Assembly (NCBI GenBank): GCA_013433145.1
Contig: CM024173.1
Span: forward strand, 5,463,601-5,527,600
Length of the DNA: 64,000 nucleotides
Reading direction: 5' to 3'
DNA from: Ascaris suum
Taxonomy: Eukaryota > Nematoda > Chromadorea > Rhabditida > Ascarididae
Position 1 is the stretch's first letter. Each line of letters begins with the position of its first letter. Shown in pieces: positions 10,563-20,800 of the stretch. The notes beneath the pieces are model-generated. The model searched no databases. It saw nothing but the letters and a program-made list of their open reading frames with translations, and had not been told where the DNA came from. The position numbers and the translations under genes are program-made.

Positions 10563-13527
10563 AATCAGGTAATATGTTTAAATTCATGGTTGTCAGTCAT
10601 CAGTTGAGATGACACTTTTGTGTATGTAATTTCCTATCCCACGACTCCTTCGTTGTCTTATGCTTCATTTTTCCCATTTCTCGATTAGCTCACTATTACA
10701 TTTTCTTATGCTGCTCCTCTCAAATCCATTTCTGCACTCTTAGTAATAATCGCTTCGTTTTGACGACCGCCTCCTATAAAGTAAGTTGCTGTCGTCAGCA
10801 AATGAGGACCAAAATTCGACCTGTTTGATCAGTTCTCAGAATCTTGGATGTTCAATTTACAAATTTTCAAGCCTTCACGTTCAGCGTTACCCTCTACTTC
10901 GGTAACTTAAGCTCATTCAATATTTTGCGAGCCTTGGATACGTTTGTTAGGTTTCGCATGTTTTGCAATAATCCTGACCTTATGAAACTTGAGATGCGAT
11001 GAAGTAATTCACAGATATAGAAAAAAAAAACAGCAAAATATTGACGAACGTGATTTTTTTTCGTATTCATTTGAATGTCTATGAGAATAGCTGTCTCCCA
11101 GTTCACAGAATGACATATAGGGCTAAGCCAAAGAGACATATCCAAAAGGCTATAGATTGTAACAAAATGAAAGAACTGGTGGTATGCGAATCAATCTCTT
11201 TATGAAATCTGAACGAAAATTTTTTGGACTTGTTCAGTACAGTATGAAATTCTTGAAAAACGAAAATTTTCCAGTCTGGATTTTCTTCTTCGGTCCTCCT
11301 CTACTAAGCGCTCGAAGAACTCTAAAGCAATTCGTCACATTCTTGTTAACTTTGCTCCAATGCACTACAGGCCGTTTTCTCACTGCAAGAAGGGCTTAAA
11401 GAAGCCTTGAAAAAGAATATTTCCAAAAGTTCCCTGTAACAACTTACTGACGCAATTTATGCACTTTAAACGATATGTGACCGTTGAAAACGATGCATTA
11501 TGGGCGGCTTTTTCATCGTAAGAAGAGTTCAAAAAACGGTATTGAGCAATCTTTAAAATTATTTCTCCGCTTTTTGCAAGTAGCTATTCGAAAAACGGCA
11601 TAACACCTGGAAGCACAAATTACATCTTGTTTTTATGAATAATTAATCGAAAAGTTTGCTTAGTTAAGACTTTTTTAACCGTCGACACAATAAAAAATAG
11701 TTGGGTCATATGACGCCGGAAATATGTTGAGAAAAAATTAAATGTTCGGTGCCTACATTGGCACCGAACTTGGAAGCCTCCTTTGATCAGATTTTACGGG
11801 GTTGCAGGTAGCATACGAAGTGGGCTGCGACATCGACTTATTAATGTAGTCGCTCCAACGATATGAAGCCAGCCCACCTCAGCTACTTAGTGAGGGCATT
11901 TTTGATTCAGTAATGAGGCAAAAAGTTACCTCATATCACAAATAGAATATGAAGAGAACAATACTTTAAATGAACTCTTTATTCCTAATATTTTGCAGCA
12001 CTGAATTCCTAATCGATGAAAAAGCTAACCTTTCTGTGGAGCATGACGACTGCGTCCGACGGGAAATTGTCGAGGTCCGCATACCTTTCGATCCATTATC
12101 CAACCGTCTTCCGCCTCGCTGATGAACCATCTCTTTTTGGTGGGGGGGGGGGGGGTGATGAGAGGTGAGCAACAAAAAACACAAAAATAACCAACAAGAC
12201 GACAAAACAAAAATGCGCTCGTCTGTAAACTTCTCACCTTCCAACAAACCTGCTTGCCGTTGACTCCGTTCAAATCCCCGATGACACAACCATATCGGCC
12301 AGCAGAAAATTCGAGACGCAATGCCGACGGTTGATCATATTTACGCAAAAGTCATCGCAGTGAAGTATCCCGCACACTAGGAAATGCCTTACTTAGAAGT
12401 CTACAATACGTAAAGAGATACTTATTGCTAATTGTTGATTAAGTATGCGAAAAACTCACTTCATGAAGCAAGTAGGCGAATATCCCCATCCTTTGTTGTC
12501 AACCTTCTAGTATATCCACTACTAAAACACTGCTAGCAATACCTGTTAGCCTTATCAATCAGCAGCCTATTTAATTTACATTCACTAGTCATTCGCTTTG
12601 CCAAGGAACAATTCAAAAAAATCATAGCTTCTTTTTCCTATCTTCTTCATTACAGATCCGGAGCCGCTATCATTCTTGTATGTCATCGTGCAAGCAAAGA
12701 ACCGCAAACTTCTATCCAGAGGATTCTAGAAGACCAGGTAAGGCGGCTTTCGCAATCGATGCAAGATTGCGCATTTTTCAACGAAAAACAAGTGAAATCA
12801 CGGGAGCTATTCGAATATAAATTATTCAAATAAATGGGAATGCAATCAAGCTATCACAAAAAGGCTTCTACGGAGCATGTGGCTGCTTTACCGCTTCATT
12901 CTTAATGGGCAAGCCCATTATTCGGATCACTTTTTATGAGCCTTTGACGATCATTGATAGCCATACAAGCCACCACGCCGGCATGGAATATAAGAGGTTG
13001 GATCCCCCACCAGTGGTGTATGCGGAATTTCTTCTACAGACCAAGCGAATCTATTCTACCCCATCCTGATGGACCGATAACTTAAAATCGCGAGCAAGGA
13101 GCGGTAAGCGATGTGTGCATTCTGTGGCGGCAATCTGTGGCCAACATACATAGATATCAAACGCAGCCAAAACCTGCAGCAGGCAGACACGTGACGACGG
13201 ACGGAATGCAACCACCATAGAAACGGCGAAGAAGAACAGATAATGCAAGAGCGAAGGCATCAGTCCCCACTCTGACGACTGTAGCCAAGCGAAGGGCTGC
13301 CCGAGATGAACCACGATGGACTGCCAGAGGCGGATGACAGTGATTGCAACGTGGCGCGCAACCACGTCACGCATATCTGTAATAACAGTGTGTTTGGTGG
13401 AGAAGAACAAGTAAAAAGCGCGAGGTTTGCCACAAAACTGCGTCCTGTATGCCAATTATAAGAAACTGCTAATAATAACAATTATAGATGGAATCAAAAC
13501 GGATGGAGTGAGCTTACTTACTTTCGC
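10563..13527. other. No supported gene
   Basis: Open frames are short and none has a recognised domain. The stretch contains a perfect 10-base hairpin at 11744-11769 and a poly-G run near 12141. A plus-strand frame at 13299-13463 beginning MNHDGLPEADDSDC has coding-like composition but no identifiable partner exon, and it lies just past the 3' end of the minus-strand OTU-like gene. Confidence 0.55.
11744..11769. other. Short perfect hairpin
   Basis: GTTCGGTGCC and GGCACCGAAC form a 10-base perfect stem around the 6-base loop TACATT. It is isolated, with no adjacent gene or T-run to suggest a terminator. Confidence 0.7.
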
Positions 13528-13715
13528 TTAAGGCAGTTGCAGCTCGTGCTCCCTGGCAATTTCTGCCATCAATTGTGGCTCATTCGTCTTGAACCGCTTC
13601 AGATAAGCGGCGCAAATATCCGCTCGGCGCGCTTCTTCCATCTCATAGTGTCGCTTCCTCCGGACGATAGGCGGCTGCCGCTCCAATTCTGGTGAAGCTT
13701 CCACCCGCTGCACAC
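13528..13715 (-). pseudogene. Exon 8 (basic C-terminal tail)
   Basis: The acceptor is GTTCAG. It encodes VQRVEASPELERQPPIVRRK, then RHYEMEEARRADICAAYLKR and ...HELQLP, then TAA. A GTAAGT lies eight bases past the stop, so an intron in the untranslated tail is possible. The paralog exon starting at 63914 matches through RRKRQYSTEE before the window ends. Confidence 0.75.
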
Positions 13716-14160
13716 CTGAACTTCCACTCTTATGTTTTCTTCAGTTGTCAAGAATAATTTTGCACAATTTCATGGCGGTGCAAAACTAATCTATTGTTCC
13801 AGTCTTTTCCTTCCATGTTTCATCCAGAGGACTATATCATTTCAACAGAATTTTCCATACCTACTTGTACATTGAAATTTTTCATGTAGTTAAGTCAATG
13901 ACAAGAGATGACAGATAGTGATCAGCATTATGGTGCCACAGCAAATATCGCATGACAAATGTTGGAAGTGAGGGAAGCGCATCCAGGTTACGAGAAGATT
14001 TTAAGCATTCTTGCTTCTGAACAATACAAACAATCACCATCAATCATCCGGTTACTTTAAAAAGTGAATGGAAAGAGTGTTTTCAAGGGACATCAGCTGA
14101 AAACGTCAAGATGGCTTCATTGTTTAAAAAGTGCCTGGGACTAAAGCGTCAGCAACGGAA

Positions 14161-14196
14161 ACAGGTCACACACCAACGCTGATACCTTTTATATAT

Positions 14197-14281
<85 letters not shown>

Positions 14282-14316
14282 TATATAATATAATATATAA
14301 ATATATTGTGTGTGAC

Positions 14317-14366
<50 letters not shown>
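14161..14366. repeat. (TA)n arrays with 13-base inverted flanks
   Basis: Two TA arrays (about 14191-14278 and 14321-14366) lie in intron 7 of the decayed OTU-like copy. ACAGGTCACACAC at 14161 before the first array is the exact reverse complement of GTGTGTGACCTGT at 14308 between the arrays. The open frames across this stretch are runs of Y-I and have no coding meaning. Confidence 0.92.
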
Positions 14367-14368
<2 letters not shown>

Positions 14369-14426
14369 GGTGCGAATATCTCAAACGACAAATGAAACAC
14401 GGGTTAGAAATGACAAAAAAACTAAC

Positions 14427-14553
14427 CAGGCACGAAAATATGACTGGTGTTTCTCATAAGCCCTTCCAGCCGAGTGACCTCAGCGTGCCTCTGCCGAATA
14501 GTCGTCTTCGAGGCACCGACGCAGCGCTCTTCCTTATGCGCCGTCATGAAAGC
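14427..14553 (-). pseudogene. Exon 7 (second Cys/His module, second half)
   Basis: 127 bases, identical in length to the paralog. Acceptor GATTCAG, donor CCTG|GTTAGT. Encodes AFMTAHKEERC, a basic helix (TTIRQRHAEVTRLEGLM) and SHIFVPG. The first 14 bases of the intron that follows reach the (TA)n array at 14366. Confidence 0.8.
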
Positions 14554-14941
14554 CTGAATCAAATCACCGTAATCTTCTTGCCTTGCAAGCTTCAGTGGTT
14601 AGCTGAAAACTTCAACTCATTCCACTCAAGAAAACATGCAGCTCCTTAAGAACAAGATTTATGCTCAAAAAAGTTAATGGAGCACAGCGAATGAGGAGCG
14701 ACCATTGAATGGGAGATTGCTTAGATCTAATTTCATTTCCAAAAACAAGTCGTCTATTACTGAATGAGAACAAATCGAATTCCTTGTCTCCCGAACAAGT
14801 ATCTTAAACAAGTCTAGCTATGGAACGGGAAGGAACGGAATGTTTATTTGAATTCCATTTTTGTCCGCTCCCTTTAAAGGCACGTCAATATTTATGGACG
14901 AGGAAAATACAATGAAAAAAATGCAAATCAGCACAGCATAC

Positions 14942-15006
14942 CTTGAGGTTCGCTGCATCTATTCCGGGTGGCACGACCAAGTGGTGCCCACAATTGCCGC
15001 AGAATG
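14942..15006 (-). pseudogene. Exon 6 (second Cys/His module, first half)
   Basis: 65 bases, identical in length to the paralog. Acceptor TTTCAG, donor AAG|GTATGC. Encodes FCGNCGHHLVVPPGIDAANL. Confidence 0.8.
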
Positions 15007-15220
15007 CTGAAATCATGCAAAAGGAATGTTTCATTTCGTTGGCTGTGGGTAACGATCACATGAAATTTGAAAATCGGCTTCTATGCGAGAGTTCGCTTTC
15101 TTCACAAAATCAGTAAATTAACTGCATAGATTCCAGGAATAAATTCATCACCAATCAGCTCGCATAAAAAGGATAATAAACAAGCACCGTTACAATGCAA
15201 GCAATAAGAGTGCCACTTAC

Positions 15221-15318
15221 CGTCCTTTATATGAGATCGGCGAGTGCGACATGCCTCTTCCAATCAGCAACCGTTTCGAACTCCCGCCCCGAAACGCCGC
15301 AATGTGCCAAACGGCACA
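15221..15318 (-). pseudogene. Exon 5 (first Cys/His module), one base short
   Basis: 98 bases against 99 in the paralog. Reads CRLAHCGVSGREFETVADWK then RHVALA. Loss of one C in the run after GCC moves the frame into ATATAA, giving a stop a few bases before the donor ACG|GTAAGT. Without that loss the end would match the SHLED of the paralog as SHIKD. Confidence 0.8.
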
Positions 15319-15789
15319 CTGAAAAATAATCTCGAATACTCATCAGGTTTTCGGACGCCTGTGTCGCTCTGCGGCGCTCATTAGGCAAACTGCTCATCAA
15401 TCTGCGGTCGCGTGTCAGAGTACATGCTTTCAAGCATGTAGAAATAAATTCAACTAAACTGCTCCTCGCTGCATTCAATTCATTGCCACGATCATGCAAG
15501 ATCGTTATCTATGCTTAAAAGATCATAAATTTGCGAGTCGTTCATCGTTTCACTTAAAATGAAACATCAGGCAATAAAATTTACGTCAAATAACAATATC
15601 ATCTAAGAGTGTAGGGCTCATTCTGCTGGTAACAATCATTTGGTTGATAATCTGGAAGCACCTGCTGTGAGCGAACATTGTTCTACCCTATTCATGATTA
15701 AGCCGAATGTTCCTTCCTTCCAGGAGACAGAACACGCTATGGACAATCATGAGATCATGAAGCACAAAATGATAGGTGGAAACGCTTAC

Positions 15790-15959
15790 ATATCTTATTG
15801 TTACGAACGATGTACGGTGCGGTTGCCGGTGCCACCAATTCCGCTCTCGCGTGGGCTGGCAGCGTCGCGATATCGGCCGGCTTGAAAGGTTGCTGTACCC
15901 TGACCGCTCTTGTCCGAGGCACTCGTTCTACGGGCGCATTCACTCCAGACCTTGGGCGA
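15790..15959 (-). pseudogene. Exon 4 of decayed OTU-like copy
   Basis: 170 bases, the same length as the paralog exon. Acceptor AACTTCAG, donor AT|GTAAGC. It encodes RPRSGVNAPVERVP, then PADIATLPAHARAELVAPAT and YIVRNNKI. The frame is intact. Confidence 0.78.
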
Positions 15960-16465
15960 CTGAAGTTGCATGCGTAGTTAGCATGTGTTGAATATTCAGT
16001 CACAAAAATACGATCTCTAAAAATGTACGAAAAGTTTTTTCATGCGCTTTCGCAGATTTGCTTACAGTGGCACTTTAAATTTTCTGCCAAACCGTCGAAG
16101 CTAGAATTACGAATTTCGGTAGCTATAATATACACCGTAGCGAGGGTTCCTAGATGATTCTTCAACTCCTCACCTCTTTGAAGCCAACACATTCCTCCGT
16201 TGTGCTGGTAGATAGGGTGGAAGTTTCCTTCAGACAAAAAGCAATTATTGATTTTTCCTTAAAGCTGTCATGGTTATGCACCTGTGATTCTCATTCAATT
16301 CGAACTCGGTTGTTATACGCGCAGATATTATACAGAATTTTAAACTGAGTGCCTCATCATCTTGTAAACGATTGAGCGATATTTTCTAAACGCCACGTCA
16401 GAATGAGCATCGTACAAATTTGACGCATTACGGAGGACCAAATGAATAGAAGAGTAGTCACTTAC

Positions 16466-16741
16466 AGCATTTCACGATAGCGGGCAACGAGATCTTCATA
16501 CCACTGCGCCCTTTCGTTGCTGTCGTCCGGTCGGGAGGCGTTCATTTCCGTTGCCGTTGTGCCGGTGCCCTCTCTCCTCCGATCCCGTTGGTTCTGGTGT
16601 GCCCTCACCCGAGTGCGGTTCCTCCTCCGGGAAGAACGCCGCCTCATCCGGCCCAGTCTGCACCGGCAGCGCCATCCTGGGCGATTCTTCCTCCCTATAG
16701 CTCGTACCGGGTTCCACCTCATTGTTGACTTTTTCGTACCA
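16466..16741 (-). pseudogene. Exon 3 (acidic linker), frameshifted
   Basis: Begins WYEKVNNEVEPGTS and ends YEDLVARYREML, matching the paralog (WHERVAREIEPGTS; LEQLADRYRAML), but the two ends lie in different frames. The length of 276 is 0 modulo 3, where 2 modulo 3 is needed to keep phase with exon 4. The middle is rich in E, P, G and S and poorly conserved. Confidence 0.75.
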
Positions 16742-16950
16742 CTATAATCGGCAAATTCATCAGTTTACAAATAGGCTCCGCCTATTCTTTTACGTAAGTG
16801 ACACTGTGGCCAAATTTGCGATAACATCTTTCTTGACATCTAGACTCAATAAAGATGTGCTTTTGCAGATGCAAGCACCCGAATCCGCAAAATCGCGATA
16901 GTGCAATGCGCGGCTACAGTAATATGCAGCAAAATCAAAATATTGCTCAC

Positions 16951-17141
16951 CGGTATGAGCCGCTGTCCGATCATAGCGACGAACAGCCCTCTCGCGATTA
17001 CAGCGGTATACATCCGCCCATGATGGCCATAGAGGTAGCACTGCTGGCGTTCCAGGTCCCAAATGGTCAGCTGCGCTCCTTTCAGCCGACATGCGGCCTC
17101 GAGCAGCAGCGGGTCTGGACGATATGCGGCTGTCTCACCAA
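16951..17141 (-). pseudogene. Exon 2 of decayed OTU-like copy
   Basis: 191 bases, identical in length and phase to the paralog exon. It has the acceptor GTTATAG and the donor CCG|GTGAGC. It encodes VGETAAYRPDPLLLEAACRL and ends IGQRLIP. The position of the catalytic His in the paralog (GGHFIAL) is Leu here (RGLFVAM). Confidence 0.8.
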
Positions 17142-17635
17142 CTATAACAGACACACCTTATTAGTATATTAATGACATCAATTTCATCGCAAAGCGGTCA
17201 GCCGGTAAAATTAGGCAACAGGTTCTTGGTACCTTATGTTTTGCCCAGAAAAACCGCATAAGCAACGATACGATAACATGACACAAGTATGACGTAAATA
17301 AACGATTCTTAATAACATATTGTGTATGACATACGACCATCTGTAAGCATGACATAAGTAAATGAGAACCTTCAGAGGTGCCCACACTACGACAAGATTG
17401 TTGAAACTTTCATGACACCACGTGAAAAGGTTGGAGAATGCCCGATAACAGTGATTCAGCCAAAAAATTACTTTTCACATAACCATTTGAGATAAGCGCA
17501 AGATCGACCACAAAAATCAATAAGCATTAGTTAATAAGCATACAGATTTCAATAGCACAATACCTCTATATTACTTTTAAATAAATTCATGGACAATTTA
17601 TTACTTTCGACAAAAATAAGTTTAGTGAAACTAAC

Positions 17636-17885
17636 CAAAATATTGCAGACCGCGTCCGTGAACATCAAGCGCGGCGAAATCCTCCCGCCAGCGCTCTTGT
17701 ATGAAGAGCCCCACTTCGTAGTAGAGCTCTTCAACATCTTCTTCTAGTAAAGCGGCCATGGCGGCAAAGGCGTCCAGGAAACGCTCTATTCTCACGAGGC
17801 CTAAAAGGCCCATAATTGCCAGCAAAATGTCTGGCAAAAAGTCCGAAAAATTCGGCATAGTCGAGTCGCTGCAGATAAATTGATA
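17636..17885 (-). pseudogene. Exon 1 of decayed OTU-like copy
   Basis: The acceptor is CATTTGCAG and the donor is G|GTTAGT. The 250 bases compare with 256 in the paralog, two codons fewer. It encodes IC followed by a helical segment (MGLLGLVRIERFLDAFAAMA) and ends ...LQYF. The Cys is kept but the residues before it differ from the E-G-N of the paralog. Confidence 0.75.
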
Positions 17886-20800
17886 CTGCAAATGAAATAC
17901 ACAGAGGCTGTTTGATTACGCTTGGTTTCTTCGGCACAGCACGCGCAGATCGAAAATAACGCAAGGGCAGAACGCTCTAACGATACGAATCATGTGAGGA
18001 GTAATGCACTTATCGCATTGTTGCAACTTTCTGAATGTTTACAGGCAGGGGTTCATTGAGAAGAGAATTAAATGAAGGAGAGATTTTGTTGCCGAAGTTT
18101 CGCTGAGATGCAAAAACAACATGCAATAATAACAAATAAATACTGCCGGAATATGAAAATTAGTATCTAGTTGTTTACTCTCAACCAATCAACAAATTAT
18201 AAGTGCAACGTAATGTATATTATAAGATTATCTCGCAGCAGCCAGCATGGCACTGCGATAATTGCAGAAATGGGCCAGATCAAAACTGCGTCAAGATCTA
18301 CGCAGACTGCATGCAGCAATTTGGATAAGCGTGAAAAGATCGATAAATTGCCCATCGGTGTACTTGACGGCTATCCATCGGTGGCACCGAGTTCATTACT
18401 TCGCAGATAGCAGCATCATGTATTTTGCAGTGTGCTTTTCTTTTGTTCCGCGTGTGGAGCTCGCTATGGGTGTAATTAATTGTGCAATTACGCTTAATAG
18501 AGGTATGATACGAGGTGTGAAATTAGAACGGTTTAGACGTGTCTAAACCGTTATTGACCGCTTATGATTAGTAGGCAGAAAAAAACAGAACGCCATCGGT
18601 ACAGTTTTATCTTTGTTTGATAGGGCGGACACTAATGAAGATCATATTAACGTCAATTGGGCGCGCAACTGGTAAGCAACCCTTCTACTTTAGTCGTTGA
18701 CCGGTGTCACTGCTTTGCGACCATTATAGCAGTAATTTACGATGTGCTTCAAGAGTTCGATAATATGGAAAAATATGTGTTTTCCGCTACTCATTTTGCG
18801 CATTAAACTTTGCTATGATTTCGGTGTTGTGGGTACTTCTAAATGTCTATACTTGCAAAAATGTGCATCTATGTTCGTGTTTCTTCTTTAATCATCGTTC
18901 AAAAAATTTCATTATTCCTTCGAAACAATTATCTGGTTAATGGCAACGATTTTAAAAGACTTCTAAACGAACATCAAATTGCTAGAATTAATGCGACTAC
19001 AAAACTGTTGCTATTGCTTCCCTATTAACTTCATTGTGTCTCTCGGTGTGTGATGCTTCTAGAACTGACGACTTAGAGATGTTTACGCTCAATGTATTCC
19101 ATGTTGTATAGTATAATATTCGCACGTTTTAATGCCAGCTCTTGTTTCTTTTGTTCACTTTTTTTCTTGCAAGTAGCCTTTCGGAAATATCTTGAGCGTA
19201 GATTGAATCCCGCATGGGCCCGTCCCGCCTCAGTCGCAATGCTAAGGCTGCCATCATGTCCCCATTTGGTGCGAATTCAAGAAGTGCTCAAAGAAAGGCT
19301 GCAAGGAAAAGAACTCGTTTTTTCTGCACTGAATATTTTATTGCTATCAACAAAATAGGCTCAAAATGTCTGATTTATGGGCTGATAAATTGTTCGTGGA
19401 ACGTCTTCGTCAATGTTCAGTTACAACTTTACATTTGCCTCTTTTTCACAGTCTTCATATCACAGATTAGATTTCAATCGGAAAATGGAGTACTAGTGTG
19501 TTATATGTAAGGGTTCGACTTGAGTACCGGAAAACAATTTTTTGCGGCTTTTTTCAGATTTCAGCCTTTCTTCGAAAGAATTTTTTTTAAAAGATGTTCA
19601 CTTGTGTAGACGCTCTATCCACACTTTACCGGTTCCCTCAATTTTCGAAACTTCCGATTGTTGAGTTGTTTCAAATATCAGATATCCTCGAGCTTCGGAC
19701 ATTCCAGCCTCGTACGCTTCTAGGCTACACAGACACCAGCAAACCTCGAGCAGCCTCGAACCCTGGTGCTCCCAGACTTCATAGGCCCGCAGTTTCAGAA
19801 CGCTTCAATATCTGGCGCCATTTTTCAGTACCTGAGCAAGAGTGAACCAAACAACCTTTCTGTAGTTAAATATTGTACAATCCAAAAAACCATAGCATCC
19901 TTCCCTTGCACTCCGCTGAAATTGCACGCAATCCAATCCATCGGATCTTTCTTTGTCCAATTGAATAACATTTTTCAAATCCGTTTCGAATAACTTGATG
20001 AAACGTTGCAAAGAGCTGGCAGATCAGCAACAGTTTTACAATATCTCCAAGTGCAATGCCGGTCTGCAATTTGCAACAATGTTTGTAGGGCAAAGAAAGT
20101 CCACTGAAAAAGCTACGGAAAATTGAGCACGGACTGAGAGATCGCTTCAGCATGCTACTGACAAGAGGACGGAAAAATTAGGTCTTCTTGAAAACTATGT
20201 TTTTGAACTGATGTTTCTGTGCCAAAAGTCACGTCCACATCACATCTGCGTTGTTTAAGCGTAGTAGCTTCTGCTGAGCTCCTACACATCGACGAACAAG
20301 AATAAGTTCGACGATGAAACATTTTCGATTTACAAGTAATTCGTGTTTGAGTGTTTTCTTTTTCACTGTCACATCACCACTTCAGCATCAACAACTCTTT
20401 GCGTTTTCTTTTATTCAGAGGATGCAGTTATCAGTTGACGTAGTGCCCTCATATCAAATAGGCAAACATCGATTACCGTCAGCGCAGCTGGTCGTAACGC
20501 GGTGCTTATCAACACAATGCTATGTGAACCCTCTCTGCTACGTTTCATTCAGTTATTTGTTCCTCACTCTTGCACCCAGAACTATTTGGTATTTACTTTG
20601 CCGGAACTGCTACGTTAGTGACATGGCATTATGAAAAATATGTTATCGTAGAATATAGACTGTCATTATAGACCGTCATAGCAAAGTGTCTCTCTTCTAA
20701 TCAAGCTTAGCTGGCAAGGCAGTTGTATTACCTGACACACGCGATTATTTTATCTGGTCCTCAAAACCGCTTCTACTCTCGGGTCTATAAAATAGAAATT

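Larger units (their letters stand above)
13528..17885 (-). pseudogene. OTU-like / zinc-binding family gene, decayed copy (8 exons)
   Basis: Eight exons, in gene order 17885-17636, 17141-16951, 16741-16466, 15959-15790, 15318-15221, 15006-14942, 14553-14427 and 13715-13528, match the plus-strand paralog at 60-64 kb exon for exon, with the same intron phases. Exons 1-2 give the OTU-like fold (PDILLAIMGLLGL; LLLEAACRLKGAQLTIWDLE), exon 3 an acidic linker, exons 5-7 two Cys/His modules and exon 8 a basic tail ending in TAA at 13528. The copy is damaged. The E-G-N before the catalytic Cys is Q-F-I, the catalytic His is Leu (ARGLFVAM), exon 3 is shifted out of frame (276 bases against 299), and exon 5 lacks one base and meets TAA just before its donor. 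If the frameshifts are sequencing errors, it could still encode an inactive homolog. The first coding exon upstream of 17885 was not found. Confidence 0.75.

Noticed and set aside
13051..13455. 134-codon minus-strand open frame downstream of the decayed OTU-like gene
   Set aside because: The gene already ends in TAA at 13528, no matching exon can be tested in the paralog because the window ends, and no domain was seen.
14149..14649. Open frames of alternating Tyr and Ile
   Set aside because: Pure translation of the TA dinucleotide array.
20040..20160. Possible second GIY-YIG retroelement fragment (FVGQRKST; KLRKIEHGLRDRF)
   Set aside because: The pieces lie in different frames and the match is too short without a computed alignment.
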